Part shown: one piece after another, positions 43,410 to 52,409 of the stretch
How the letters are laid out: each line of letters opens with the position of its first letter
Position numbering within the stretch: position 1 is the stretch's first letter
Assembly: GCF_022637555.1 (NCBI RefSeq)
Contig: NZ_CP093342.1
Span: forward strand, 3,472,001-3,536,000
Source: Microbacterium sp. H1-D42
GTDB taxonomy: Bacteria > Actinomycetota > Actinomycetes > Actinomycetales > Microbacteriaceae
Length of the DNA: 64,000 nucleotides
Direction of reading: 5' to 3'
Translations under genes and position numbers: made by a program
Notes under the pieces: generated by a model
What the model saw: only the letters and a program-made list of their open reading frames with translations
Databases searched by the model: none
What the model was told of the DNA's origin: nothing

Positions 43410-44069
43410 ATGCGCGCGGTTTCGGATCAGAACATCGCCGAGCAGGTCACCGACGAGCTGCGTGCCGCGATCCACTCCGGCGAGCTGGCACCGGGTGATC
43501 GTCTGGTCGAGCGCAAGCTCGCCGAACGCCTCGGCGTGAGCCACATCCCGGTGCGCGAAGCGCTCACCCGCCTCGCCGAAGAGCGCCTGATCACCAGGGA
43601 GCCGCGGCGCGGCGCGCGAGTGGCGGCCCTGACCGCACAGGACCTCGAAGAGATCGCCAGCCTTCGGATCGTGCTCGAGCAGTTCATGGCCATCCGCGTG
43701 CAGGAGCGGTGGACCACGGCCTCTGCCGAACGTCTGCAGCAGATCATCGACGCGATGGAAGCAGCCGAAGTCGGCGACATGACCGAAGTGCTCCGCCAGG
43801 ACCGCGCGTTCCACGAGGCACTCGCGGAACTCAGCGAGCACCGCTTCCTCACCGAGCTGAGCGCGCAGCTGCGCGGGCGCATCACCGGATTCATCAGTGC
43901 GGCGAACGCCGCCCTGCCCCCTGCCGAGCAGGCCGAGCACGTCCGCAGCCACCGCGAGATCATGGATGCCATCGCCAGCGGCGATCCCGATGCGGCGCGC
44001 GATGTGATCGCCCAGCACGTGAAGCGGGCCTTCGAGCGCATCGAGCCGCTCTCCGAGCCCGAGGCCTGA
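43410..44069 (+). CDS. GntR/FadR-type (FCD) transcriptional regulator
   Basis: A 219-residue regulator. Residues 1-70 are a winged helix of the GntR class (SGELAPGDRLVERKLAERLGVSHIPVREALTRL). The rest is an all-helical FCD domain with the metal-site residues in QDRAFHEALAEL and HREIMDAIASGD. The ATG at 43410 has GGGGAGG seven bases upstream; an ATG at 43383 is in frame. It is the obvious regulator for the five TGCTATAGC sites, one of which lies upstream of its own start. FCD regulators are usually released by sugar acids. Confidence 0.92.
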   Translation: MRAVSDQNIAEQVTDELRAAIHSGELAPGDRLVERKLAERLGVSHIPVREALTRLAEERLITREPRRGARVAALTAQDLEEIASLRIVLEQFMAIRVQERWTTASAERLQQIIDAMEAAEVGDMTEVLRQDRAFHEALAELSEHRFLTELSAQLRGRITGFISAANAALPPAEQAEHVRSHREIMDAIASGDPDAARDVIAQHVKRAFERIEPLSEPEA

Positions 44070-44129
44070 CCGGCCGCGAGGCCCTGGAGCGCAGCATCCG
44101 TCGTGCCGGATCACTGACGCTCCGCGCCC

Positions 44130-44163
44130 CACGTGGCGTGTCGCGAGACCGACACACCACGTG
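44130..44163. terminator. bidirectional hairpin between the regulator and the beta-helix gene
   Basis: CACGTGGCGTGTCG pairs with CGACACACCACGTG (13 of 14) around CGAGAC, in the 183-bp convergent gap 44070-44252. I see nothing else in that gap. Confidence 0.75.
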
Positions 44164-44252
44164 CGGACCGCTCCATCAGTAATCCGACACATGGCACCGG
44201 CCCGCGACGCCGGCCGCCGGGGCCCTGACCAGCAGGAACCCGGGCGACCGGA

Positions 44253-46415
44253 TCAGGCGATCGCGTTGGTGGCGATCACGACAGCATCCGACTCCTCTGG
44301 CATCGCCGTGCGCTTGACGCCGATCTCGACGTTCGACGAGTGCACCAGGGTCGAGCCCTTGCCGAACGCCGCCGGCGCCAGCTGCAGCGACCCTCCCTCG
44401 AAACGCGTGCCGACCGCGCGGTAGTGGTTCGCGCCGCCCTCGAGCTGCACGTGCACGCTGTCCGCGCCGCGGAACGCGCTGTGCGCCAGCGTGAGGTCGA
44501 GCCGGCCGTCGCCCTTGCGCGAGATCGCCGCGCCGCGGGCATCCGACACCTCGGTGCCGACCACGTCGACCGTCTGCCCGGCAGCGCCGGCGGCGACCAG
44601 ACGCACACCCGACAGGGTCGAGCCGTCGAACCGCACCTTGGCGGAGGCCACAGTGACGGCATCCGATTCGGCGGCCGCCGTCAGCGTCGAGCCGCGGAAG
44701 GTCACGGGCGCCGGCCCGTTGATCTTCATCCCGCCGACGCCGTCCAGCACCGTGTCGACGAACGTGATCGGCTCCTTGACCGTCGCGTTGGTGAGCTCAC
44801 CCGGAGCGACGAAGGTGAAGTGCGAGTCGGTGATCACCGTCGGCCGCGACGAGACGTTCGACGCCTGCGTGATGATCAGCGTGTCAGAAGCAGTGCAGCC
44901 GCGCAGCTGCGCGCCGTCGGCGTTGATCCACAGCATGCCCGACCCCGCCAGCGACTTCTTGCCGATGACCTGCACGTCCTCAAGCGTCAGATCGGTGACC
45001 TTCACGCGCGCGACGAACCACGAGCAGACGTGCTTGCGCACGGTGATCCGCTTGGCGGCAGAACCCCAGGCCGCACCCGAATTCGCGAACGTCATCAGAC
45101 CGGAGTTGCCGACGTAGGTGAGGTCGTGCTCGTACTGGCCGTGCGTGACGAACGGGCCCTGGTCATCGCCGTCGCCATGGCAGTTCTCGACCAGGCAGTA
45201 CGCGCTGGCGGTCCAGTCGTTGAGGTGACGGGCGTTCGACGTGTGGCAGTTGGCGACGTAGCCGTACAGGCAGTAGATCTGCTGCGTGAGATAGCCCGCA
45301 CCGCCCCAGGTGACCGAGGTGGGGTTGGTCAGATTGCACTCGGTCGTGGAGAAGTACGTGTTCCAGCGACGCTGGATGAGCGGCCAGAACGTGCCGGTGC
45401 CGTCGATGTGGTCGACGTCGCAGCGCACCGCGTACTCGAAGGCGAGCGGATGCGATCCGGTGAGCTCGTCCGTGCCCTTGCCGAGGAAGCGCAGGTTCGA
45501 CACCGAGACGTCCTGCACCGGCTTGACGTGCCGCCAGGTCATGACGCGATCCTTGCCGAGCGTCCAGCCGTTCAGGTAGTTCACGCGGATGTGCGTGCCA
45601 TCGATGATCTGCGTCACCTGCACCAGACGCTGCAGCTCTCGCTCCCAGCGGCCGGTGAGTGCGTTCACCTCGGCGGCGTACCAAGCGCCGACAGCGAAGA
45701 ACGATGAGTCGCCAACAGGGAACACGTCGGAGTTGTCCGGCACGACCTCGCCGAGCTTGGCCTCGTGCACGGCGTCGGTGACCTCACCCTGGAAGAACAT
45801 CACCGCGGCGAAGGGGTCGTTCCGCGGCGCGTCCTCGATGCCCTCGGTGGTCATCAGGTGGTTGCCGAAGTCGAACGCCAGGTTCGACCGGGTGAACTTG
45901 TGGCGCCGCACGAAGTTCAGGTCGGTGTGCGCTTCGATGCGAGTGATCGAGGCGTCCGCGACCATGGCATCCAGGGCATCGTCCGCGTTCTGCTTCGGCC
46001 CGAAGACGCCGAAGACGCGGAAGTCGACGGTGCCAGAGTGCACCAGCACCCAGCTGCCCTTCTTGCCCTCGAGCACCGTGCCGCCGTTGGCCCCAGGGGC
46101 GTCCTTCGTCACGAACCGGTACAGCGCACCGCCGCCGTCGCCGGCGGCAGTGCGTCCTGCGGTCCGCACGAGGTCGCCGACCTTCGCGTTGAGCTTCGCC
46201 AGCGCAGCGGCATCGGATGCTGCGCCGACCGAGTTCGTCGCCGTGGACTTCATCGGCGCGGCCGGTCCTGCCGCCTGCGCGACCGACGGCGCGGACACCG
46301 CCGCAACACCGCCGATGGCGGCTGCCGTGAACCCGGCGAGCACCATGCGTCGGCTGCGCACCTGTGCGGTCGTCTCGGTGGCGGACGTCTCTGTGGGTGT
46401 CTCCTGATGCGTCAT
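44253..46415 (-). CDS. Tat-exported right-handed beta-helix protein
   Basis: A 720-residue protein. The N-terminus holds a twin-arginine signal (RSRRMVLAGF, Arg near 22-23, then AAAIGGVAAVSAPSVAQA). The mature part opens with a helical stretch, then a VDFRVFGVFGP region like the pectate-lyase-superfamily N-cap. Long repeats of short strands (VSVSNLRFLGKG, ITVRKHVCSWFVARVKVTDLTLEDVQV, VTFRGSTLTAAAESDAV) follow, as in polysaccharide lyases, polygalacturonases and phage-tail-like folds. AAGGAGG precedes the ATG at 46415. It follows the ABC operon by 99 bp. A secreted glycan-degrading or -binding role is inferred; no catalytic residues can be assigned. Confidence 0.8.
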   Translation of the reverse strand: MTHQETPTETSATETTAQVRSRRMVLAGFTAAAIGGVAAVSAPSVAQAAGPAAPMKSTATNSVGAASDAAALAKLNAKVGDLVRTAGRTAAGDGGGALYRFVTKDAPGANGGTVLEGKKGSWVLVHSGTVDFRVFGVFGPKQNADDALDAMVADASITRIEAHTDLNFVRRHKFTRSNLAFDFGNHLMTTEGIEDAPRNDPFAAVMFFQGEVTDAVHEAKLGEVVPDNSDVFPVGDSSFFAVGAWYAAEVNALTGRWERELQRLVQVTQIIDGTHIRVNYLNGWTLGKDRVMTWRHVKPVQDVSVSNLRFLGKGTDELTGSHPLAFEYAVRCDVDHIDGTGTFWPLIQRRWNTYFSTTECNLTNPTSVTWGGAGYLTQQIYCLYGYVANCHTSNARHLNDWTASAYCLVENCHGDGDDQGPFVTHGQYEHDLTYVGNSGLMTFANSGAAWGSAAKRITVRKHVCSWFVARVKVTDLTLEDVQVIGKKSLAGSGMLWINADGAQLRGCTASDTLIITQASNVSSRPTVITDSHFTFVAPGELTNATVKEPITFVDTVLDGVGGMKINGPAPVTFRGSTLTAAAESDAVTVASAKVRFDGSTLSGVRLVAAGAAGQTVDVVGTEVSDARGAAISRKGDGRLDLTLAHSAFRGADSVHVQLEGGANHYRAVGTRFEGGSLQLAPAAFGKGSTLVHSSNVEIGVKRTAMPEESDAVVIATNAIA

Positions 46416-46514
46416 CGTCATCCTCCTTGCGGCGTCGTCACCGCGGTCAGTGCGCGCGACAGACCGCGCGCGTCCCTCCCACCCGGGTGCTCCGGGCAGG
46501 CTTCGAGCCATGGC

Positions 46515-47465
46515 TCAGAAGTAGTCGGCCGCCGTGAAATGGCGGATGCTGCCGAGCCGGGGTTCCCGGCGCAGCGCCCTGGTCATGCCGGTGCGGTCGG
46601 CGGTGTACGCGGCGTCAGGGGCGAAGTCGCGGATCGCCTGGTGCTGCGCGGAGTCCGGCACCGCCTCTGGCACGCCGATGTTGCACGTGGCGACACCGGC
46701 GGCGGCCCAGTCGGTGGTGATCGCCGCGAGCAGCGCGCGCCAGACCTCCGCCTCTCCTGCGACTGCAGGTGCCACCGCGATCTCGTCGACGATCCCCGTC
46801 ACGATGCCGTCATCGTGGGAGATGCGCGCGACGGCGTAGCCGAGCAGCACGGCCCCGCTGCACACCGTGTAGATCGGCGCTCCCTGCAGGCGCACGGCGG
46901 CCATCGCCCAATCCACACTGCGGCGCACTGGCGCCAGCGTGACCCCGGCCCGCGAGTTCTCGTAGACGGGGCGCGCCCAGTCGAAGGCGCCGGGGCCGAC
47001 TGTGGTGCGCGCCACATCGAGAGAGCGTTCGCCGGCGGTGCTCGGCGCCCACGCACCGGTCAGGCTCCGCCGCATCTCGAACGTCTCGAATCCGCTGGAG
47101 CGGTACACGTCGGGGGTTCCGGTGAACAGCAGAGCCCAGTCCGCGTCTGCCGCGCCGTCGAGCGAGGCGGCGACGAGCCGCCGCGCCAGTCCCTGCCCCC
47201 TGGCGTGCGCGGCGACCGCGACGCTGCCGATGCAGTGCACCAGCGCGGTGTCGCCATCGCTCTCGCGCAGGCGCTTGGGCAGACCCCAGATCGATCCGCA
47301 GATGCCGGAGTCGTCGACGGCGACCACCGTGTGCTCCAGGCGGCGGCGGTCGATCAGCCACTGGTCAGGCGACAGCCGCTGGTCGAACGCGGAGTCCCAC
47401 AGGTCGGCGAGTGCGACGGCATCCGTCGCCTCTGCCAGGCGGATCGTCGCGATGTCGGATGCCAT
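46515..47465 (-). CDS. GNAT N-acetyltransferase, double-domain type
   Basis: A 316-residue protein. The first GNAT half is clear: IATIRLAEATDAVALADLW, then CIGSVAVAAHARGQGLARRLVAASL, where AHARGQGLARRL is the acetyl-CoA loop. A second, more degenerate half follows (VDEIAVAPAVAGEAEVWRALLAAI). It most likely transfers an acetyl group to an amine. The start at 47465 overlaps the stop of the Gfo/Idh/MocA gene; another ATG lies one codon upstream. It closes the ABC-transporter operon, which hints at an amino-sugar or other amine intermediate. Confidence 0.85.
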   Translation of the reverse strand: MASDIATIRLAEATDAVALADLWDSAFDQRLSPDQWLIDRRRLEHTVVAVDDSGICGSIWGLPKRLRESDGDTALVHCIGSVAVAAHARGQGLARRLVAASLDGAADADWALLFTGTPDVYRSSGFETFEMRRSLTGAWAPSTAGERSLDVARTTVGPGAFDWARPVYENSRAGVTLAPVRRSVDWAMAAVRLQGAPIYTVCSGAVLLGYAVARISHDDGIVTGIVDEIAVAPAVAGEAEVWRALLAAITTDWAAAGVATCNIGVPEAVPDSAQHQAIRDFAPDAAYTADRTGMTRALRREPRLGSIRHFTAADYF

Positions 47466-48427
47466 CATGCTCCTCTCGATGCCTGCCCGGCGCGGGCGAA
47501 TGCCGCGGCGCGAATCGTGTTGCCGACGACAGTGCGCGCCTGCGCCCAGGGCGCCGGCACCCGCCCGGCCGGCGCGGCCTCGAGCAGCGCACGCACCAGG
47601 CCGGCGAAGCCGAGCTGCTCCATCGGCGCGTCGACGTCGAGCTCGACCGTTCGCAGTCCGCGCGCCGTGAGCACGTCGACGGCGTACCGATCCGGCCCTG
47701 GGATGCCCGTCACCATGACCTGCGCGGGGACAGGTCGTCCACCCTCGGGTCGGCGCAGCAGACCGTCGATGCCTGCCGCGTCCTCGGAGCGCGTCGTGGA
47801 TCCGGTGGATCGACGGGTCCACCCCGACGTGGGATCGAATGTGCCACCGGGCACGACGCTGTCGACGAGGTCCCAGGCGTGCACGCCGACGGTCACCAGC
47901 GTGCCGCCGCCGCGAGCGGGGTCATCCTGCCAGGCGCGTCCCGGCAACTGGAAGCCGGCGTTGTCGTGCTGCACGTGCACGCGGATGCCGATGATGTCCT
48001 CATCGGCGACCTCTTCGGCCAGACGCTGCACCGCGGGCGCGAAGCGCAGCACTGAGGCGGTGCCGACCGGCGCCCGAACGGACTCGAGGGCGCTCTCCCA
48101 GGTGGCGAACTGCGCATCGGTGGCGGCGACGACCTTGTTGAAGAAGACCGGCATCGTGGCATCCGACTCGTGCAGGCCACGCAGCAGCCGCAGGGACTCC
48201 TCGGGACGCGGGGTCGCGATGAGCACATCGGGCTTCAGGGCGACGAGCTCGGCGACCGTGCGCACGACGCGGGCGCCGCAGCGCTCGGCGAACGCCGTCG
48301 CGGCTTCGCCATCGGAGTCCTGCACGGCGACCACCTCGGCGCCCAGCGCCAGGGCGTTCGCCGCATCGGTGTGCGGATGCGAGTGCGCGAGCCCTGCGAA
48401 GGCGACGCGCAGCGGCGCAGCGGTCAT
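47465..48427 (-). CDS. Gfo/Idh/MocA family oxidoreductase
   Basis: A 320-residue protein with the Rossmann opening RVAFAGLAHSHPHTDAANAL, which lacks the classical GxGxxG glycine pattern. The usual EKP motif is replaced by FFNKVVAAT, so the lysine remains but the glutamate and proline do not. The C-terminal domain (GGGTLVTVGVHAWDLVDSVV) is recognisable. It is a divergent member that may differ in catalysis. It overlaps both neighbours, the dehydrogenase upstream by 4 bp and the GNAT downstream, in the ABC-transporter operon. Confidence 0.82.
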   Translation of the reverse strand: MTAAPLRVAFAGLAHSHPHTDAANALALGAEVVAVQDSDGEAATAFAERCGARVVRTVAELVALKPDVLIATPRPEESLRLLRGLHESDATMPVFFNKVVAATDAQFATWESALESVRAPVGTASVLRFAPAVQRLAEEVADEDIIGIRVHVQHDNAGFQLPGRAWQDDPARGGGTLVTVGVHAWDLVDSVVPGGTFDPTSGWTRRSTGSTTRSEDAAGIDGLLRRPEGGRPVPAQVMVTGIPGPDRYAVDVLTARGLRTVELDVDAPMEQLGFAGLVRALLEAAPAGRVPAPWAQARTVVGNTIRAAAFARAGQASRGA

Positions 48428-49425
48428 GCCATCGAGGACAGCTGCTCGCGCGAGATCGCGTGCTCGAGCGAACCGTCCGCCAGGTGCGATTCGATCTCAC
48501 CTGCCACGATGTGGCCGAGGCTCAGCCTGCCCTCGCGACTGCCGGCGGCGCGATGCGGCGTCAACAGCACCCCTGGCAGTGAGCGGAACCCGCTGTCGGC
48601 GGCCAGCGGCTCCTCGTCGAACACGTCGATCGCCGCGGTGATGCGGCCGGTGCGCGCCTCGGCGAGCAGGGCCGACTCGTCGACCAGCCACGAGCGCGCC
48701 GTGTTGACCAGGCCGGCGCCGTCTGGCATCAGGGCCAGCTCGTCGGCACCGATCAGGTGGTGCGTCTCGGGCAGCGTGGGCGCGTGCACCGCCACGATGA
48801 GAGCGCGGCGCATGGCCTCATCGAGCGGGGTGAGCTCGGCGCCCAGGTCTGCTGCGGCAGCGGCATCCAGCGTCGGGTCGACGAGCAGCGGCCGCGCACC
48901 GAGGGCGCGGATCATCGCGAGGTACGCACGTCCGGTGCGCGAGGCGCCGATCACGGCGATCGGGGCGTTCAGGATCTCGTGCTGCACGCCGGCGGTGCGC
49001 TCGTCGTACCAGCCGCCGTCGCGCAGGCCGTGGTGCATGGTCGGAATGCGGTGCAGCAGCGCCAGGGTGAACGCCAGCGAGACCTCGGCGACCGAGCGCG
49101 CCATGCCCGCACCCGCCTGGGTGACCAGGATGCCGCGGTCGAACAGTTCGTCGGTGACGAACGGCTTGACCGTCGCGCCGGTGTGCGCGACGAGGCGCAG
49201 CCGGGGCATCCGGTCGAGTCGCGCGGCGTCGAGCGGGCCGAGGCCCCAGCTCGTCACGAGGATCTGCACGTCCTGCAGATCGGCCGCATCCTCGAGCCGG
49301 TCCACGCGCAGGAACGATCCGCCGAGGCGCTCGGCGGCGCCCTTCAGTCGGTCGGTGTCCTCGGCCGAGAAGAACTCGGCGAAGAGGCTCTCCGACACGA
49401 CCGCGACGATGCTCGGGGCGCTCAT
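48424..49425 (-). CDS. D-2-hydroxyacid dehydrogenase family protein
   Basis: A 333-residue NAD-binding dehydrogenase. The cofactor loop is IAVIGASRTGRAYLAMIRALGARPLLVDP. The active-site Arg is in NTARSWLVDESAL, Glu in DVFDEEPLAAD and His in LLTPHRAAGSREGR. The His is followed by R rather than the usual aromatic or I/V stretch. It overlaps the Gfo/Idh/MocA and DapA-type genes on either side by 4 bp. It should interconvert a 2-keto acid and D-2-hydroxyacid in the pathway fed by the ABC importer. Confidence 0.88.
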   Translation of the reverse strand: MSAPSIVAVVSESLFAEFFSAEDTDRLKGAAERLGGSFLRVDRLEDAADLQDVQILVTSWGLGPLDAARLDRMPRLRLVAHTGATVKPFVTDELFDRGILVTQAGAGMARSVAEVSLAFTLALLHRIPTMHHGLRDGGWYDERTAGVQHEILNAPIAVIGASRTGRAYLAMIRALGARPLLVDPTLDAAAAADLGAELTPLDEAMRRALIVAVHAPTLPETHHLIGADELALMPDGAGLVNTARSWLVDESALLAEARTGRITAAIDVFDEEPLAADSGFRSLPGVLLTPHRAAGSREGRLSLGHIVAGEIESHLADGSLEHAISREQLSSMA

Positions 49426-50483
49426 CTCAGCCACTTCTCCAGATTCTCGGCGATGAAGGCATCGTCGTTGAGCTCGGGGTAGGCGAGCCGCACCCGCTCG
49501 ATCTCCTCCGCCTGGCCTGGCGACAGCCCCTCGTGCGGGTCGAGGCACCACGTGCCCTCGAGCAGTCCCTGCTGGCGCAGCATCTCGTGCACGCCGGCGA
49601 TGACGCCGTGGAAGTCATTGCCCGGATCGAAGACCGCCTGGTTGACATCGACCATGTCCGAGGCGACGCGTCCGAGGCGCTGATAAGCCTCGACGTCGCC
49701 GGCAGCGGCGCGGTGCGCCTCGTCGACCAGGGTCACGGCAGCGCGCGTTCCCACGGCCCACTGGCCGAGCAGCCCGCCGACGAAACGCAGCGTTCGCGGC
49801 CCCTGAGGCGAATCGACGTGGAACTCACTGAGCAGATCCGCGACGATCGCGTCGTCGTTGCCGGTGTACAGCGCGATCTCGTCAGCGCGACCGGACGCGG
49901 CGACGCCGCGCACCAGTTCGAGCGTGCGGTAGCGGTCGAAGGGCGCGGCCTTCACGGCGACCACAGCGGGGATCGACGCGAACTCGCGCCAGAACTCGCG
50001 GTCGAGCACCGGTCCGCCGATCGCCGTCTGCAGGTAGAAGCCGACGACGGGCAGCACCTCGCCCACGGCCCTGGCCCGATCGAGGAGCGCCCGGTTGTCT
50101 GCCCCTGAGACGCGGGGACTGACCAGCACTGCGTCGTAGCCGAGGCCGCGAGCGAGTTCTGCCTCTGCCACAGCCTGCTCGGTGCCGCCGGCGACACCGG
50201 CGATCCGCACGACCTCCGGCCCGGCGGCCTTCAGCTCTTCTGCGGCGAGCGCGAGCACCGGCTCGAACAGGGCGTGCTCGGGGTCGCGGATCTCGAACTG
50301 CGTGGTGTGCACCCCGACGGCGACACCGCCAGCGCCTGCGTCGAGGTAGTAGCGCGTCAGTGCGCGCTGGCGTCGCTCGTCGAGTCGACGCTCAGCGGTC
50401 AGGGCGAGCGGGTGTGCGGGGATGACCGCGCCACGGGCAAGGGTCTGCGCGGCTTCGGGGCGCAGAGCGGGTACAGCGGTCAT
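49422..50483 (-). CDS. dihydrodipicolinate synthase / N-acetylneuraminate lyase family protein
   Basis: A 353-residue DapA-superfamily aldolase or dehydratase. The Schiff-base lysine is in VVAVKAAPFDRY and the tyrosine in VVGFYLQTAIGG; both active-site positions are filled. Members cleave or form carbon-carbon bonds on pyruvate-derived acids, or dehydrate sugar acids such as 5-keto-4-deoxyglucarate. It joins the epimerase-like gene by a 1-bp overlap and the dehydrogenase by 4 bp. In this catabolic context it may split a keto-deoxy acid. The protein is longer than typical DapA (about 290), with extra sequence at the C-terminus. Confidence 0.88.
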   Translation of the reverse strand: MTAVPALRPEAAQTLARGAVIPAHPLALTAERRLDERRQRALTRYYLDAGAGGVAVGVHTTQFEIRDPEHALFEPVLALAAEELKAAGPEVVRIAGVAGGTEQAVAEAELARGLGYDAVLVSPRVSGADNRALLDRARAVGEVLPVVGFYLQTAIGGPVLDREFWREFASIPAVVAVKAAPFDRYRTLELVRGVAASGRADEIALYTGNDDAIVADLLSEFHVDSPQGPRTLRFVGGLLGQWAVGTRAAVTLVDEAHRAAAGDVEAYQRLGRVASDMVDVNQAVFDPGNDFHGVIAGVHEMLRQQGLLEGTWCLDPHEGLSPGQAEEIERVRLAYPELNDDAFIAENLEKWLR

Positions 50484-51526
50484 CAGAACTTTCCGTCTCG
50501 AACGGCCCACTTGGTCGGCTTCGCGGTCATCGGCAGGTCGGCCTGCATCCACGCCGCCTGCCACTGGATCAGCGTCTCGGCAGAGACCGCGGGGTAGCCG
50601 AACAGCGCCATGCAGCGACGGGCATCGCTGAGCAGCGCGGTCGGATGCGGCTCGTCGACGAGAGTGACCTCGCGATCGAGCAGGTCGCCGAAGCGGCGGG
50701 CGATCGATTCGACGCTGAGCAGCTCGGGTCCGGTGAGGTTGATGGTGAACACGTCTGACGAGGCGTGCAGCAGGCTGCGCAGCACCACCTCGTTCGCGTA
50801 GCCCTGCCAGATCACGTTGACGTTGGCGGTGGCCACCGAGACCGGTTCGCCCGCGAACACGGCGCTGCCGATGTCTGCGAGCACGCCGTAGCGCAGGTCG
50901 ACGGCGTAGTTCAGACGGATGATCGACACCTTCGTGCCGCGCTCCTGCGCACCGAACTCGAAGACCCGCTCGCGTCCGAGGCAGGACTGCGCGTACTCCC
51001 CGATCGGCGACGGCGTGACCTCTTCAGACGCTCCGCCAGAGGATGCCGGCAGGAACGGGTACACGTTTCCGGTCGAGAGCACGGCGATGGCGCTGTCGCG
51101 GTAGCGGCGCGCGATGCGGTCGGGCAGCGCGGCGTTGACCTCCCAGGCCCACGACGGGCTGGTGGCAGCACCGAACTTCGCGCCGACCATGAACACCACG
51201 TTCGGGGCATCCGGCAGCGATGAGAAGTCGTCGTTCTCGATGAGGTCGAACGGGATGACCTCGACGCCGGCGCTCTGCAGACGCTCGACGACCACCGGGT
51301 CGCCGAAGCGCGAGACGGCGTACACGGTGTCGTCGGCGCGGCCGGCGGCATCCATCGCCTTGCGGGCGAGCATCGCCAGCGTCGGGCCCATCTTGCCGCC
51401 CGCCCCGAGGATGACCAGGTCGCCCGAGCTGCTGGCGAAGTCGTCGACGAGCGCCGCACTGGGCGTCGCGAGCACCTGCTCTAGCTCGTCCTCTGACGTG
51501 AATCTGTGCTGTGACACGGTGTTCAT
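50483..51526 (-). CDS. NAD-dependent epimerase/dehydratase-like protein lacking the catalytic lysine
   Basis: A 347-residue extended-SDR protein. The nucleotide motif is LVILGAGGKMGPTLAML and the active-site area is VLSTGNVYPFLP. The expected Tyr-x3-Lys reads EYAQSCLGRE, so the lysine position is a cysteine. It may be a non-catalytic relative, or use another residue. It lies between the ABC permease genes and the DapA-type gene. Residues 1-30 precede the Rossmann fold and are unusual for short epimerases. The call to the epimerase family is firm, the reaction is not. Confidence 0.82.
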   Translation of the reverse strand: MNTVSQHRFTSEDELEQVLATPSAALVDDFASSSGDLVILGAGGKMGPTLAMLARKAMDAAGRADDTVYAVSRFGDPVVVERLQSAGVEVIPFDLIENDDFSSLPDAPNVVFMVGAKFGAATSPSWAWEVNAALPDRIARRYRDSAIAVLSTGNVYPFLPASSGGASEEVTPSPIGEYAQSCLGRERVFEFGAQERGTKVSIIRLNYAVDLRYGVLADIGSAVFAGEPVSVATANVNVIWQGYANEVVLRSLLHASSDVFTINLTGPELLSVESIARRFGDLLDREVTLVDEPHPTALLSDARRCMALFGYPAVSAETLIQWQAAWMQADLPMTAKPTKWAVRDGKF

Positions 51527-51533
51527 ATTCCTT

Positions 51534-52409
51534 TCAGCCCTTGATCCCAGAGCCGGTGACGCCTTCCTGAACGTAGCGCTGTGCGATCAGGTAGGCCATG
51601 AAGATGGGCAGCAGCGCGACGACGGAGCCGGCGAGCATGACGCTCAGCGGGACGTTCTGCTGCTGCAGGGAGGAGATGCCGACGGTGAGCGTGAACATGT
51701 CGTTGGACTTCGCGATGATCAGCGGCCACAGGAAGTCGTTCCAGTGCCAGAGGAAGACGAAGATGCCGAGCGTCGCGAGCACCGGCTTGCACAGCGGCAG
51801 CACGATGCGCAGGAAGATGCGCATCTCGCTGGCGCCGTCGATGCGCGCGGCCTCGAACAGCTCGTCGGGCAGGCCCTGGATGAACTGACGCATGAGGAAG
51901 ACGGCCTGCGCGTTCGCGAGTGTCGGCAGGATCAGACCCCAGTACTCGTCCACACCGCCGAGGTTCGCGATCAGCAGGAACGTCGGGATCAGCGTGACGT
52001 GGAACGGCACCATCACCATGGCCAGGAACGACCAGAAGATCACTTCCTTGCCCGCGAAGCGCTTCTTGGCGAATGCGTAGCCAGCCATCGCCGAGAGGAA
52101 GAGCACCGCAACGACCGAGACGAGCGAGTACACCAGGGTGTTGAACAGCCACAGCAGGATGTTCTGGCCGGCGAGCACCTGCTCGTACGACGCGAACGAC
52201 ATGTCGCCCCAGGGCAGCAGCGAGCCGGGGAACTCCACCGCGGCGCCCGGCTTCAGGCTCAGCACGACCATGGCGTAGAACGGGAAGAAGCTGAAGATCG
52301 CGGCGAGGCTCAGCCACAGCCAGCGCAGGGCCAGGCCCCCACGGGTGGGCTCGAGCGCCCGGAACGAACGCTGCTTCTGGCGGGCCTTCGGCGACGTGAC
52401 GGCGGTCAT
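51534..52409 (-). CDS. carbohydrate ABC transporter permease (MalG type)
   Basis: A 291-residue permease with six membrane segments and the cytoplasmic EAA loop EAARIDGASEMRIFLRIVLPL near residue 200, which contacts the ATPase. It pairs with the MalF-type permease, which it overlaps by 4 bp. No ATPase gene is present in the cluster, so a shared MsiK-type ATPase encoded elsewhere is expected, as is common for actinobacterial sugar importers. The imported sugar is unknown. Confidence 0.95.
   Translation of the reverse strand: MTAVTSPKARQKQRSFRALEPTRGGLALRWLWLSLAAIFSFFPFYAMVVLSLKPGAAVEFPGSLLPWGDMSFASYEQVLAGQNILLWLFNTLVYSLVSVVAVLFLSAMAGYAFAKKRFAGKEVIFWSFLAMVMVPFHVTLIPTFLLIANLGGVDEYWGLILPTLANAQAVFLMRQFIQGLPDELFEAARIDGASEMRIFLRIVLPLCKPVLATLGIFVFLWHWNDFLWPLIIAKSNDMFTLTVGISSLQQQNVPLSVMLAGSVVALLPIFMAYLIAQRYVQEGVTGSGIKG

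Noticed and set aside
45765..48641. 958-codon open frame on the plus strand
   Set aside because: It runs antisense across the beta-helix gene, the GNAT gene and a Gfo/Idh/MocA gene, all of which have clear motifs on the other strand.
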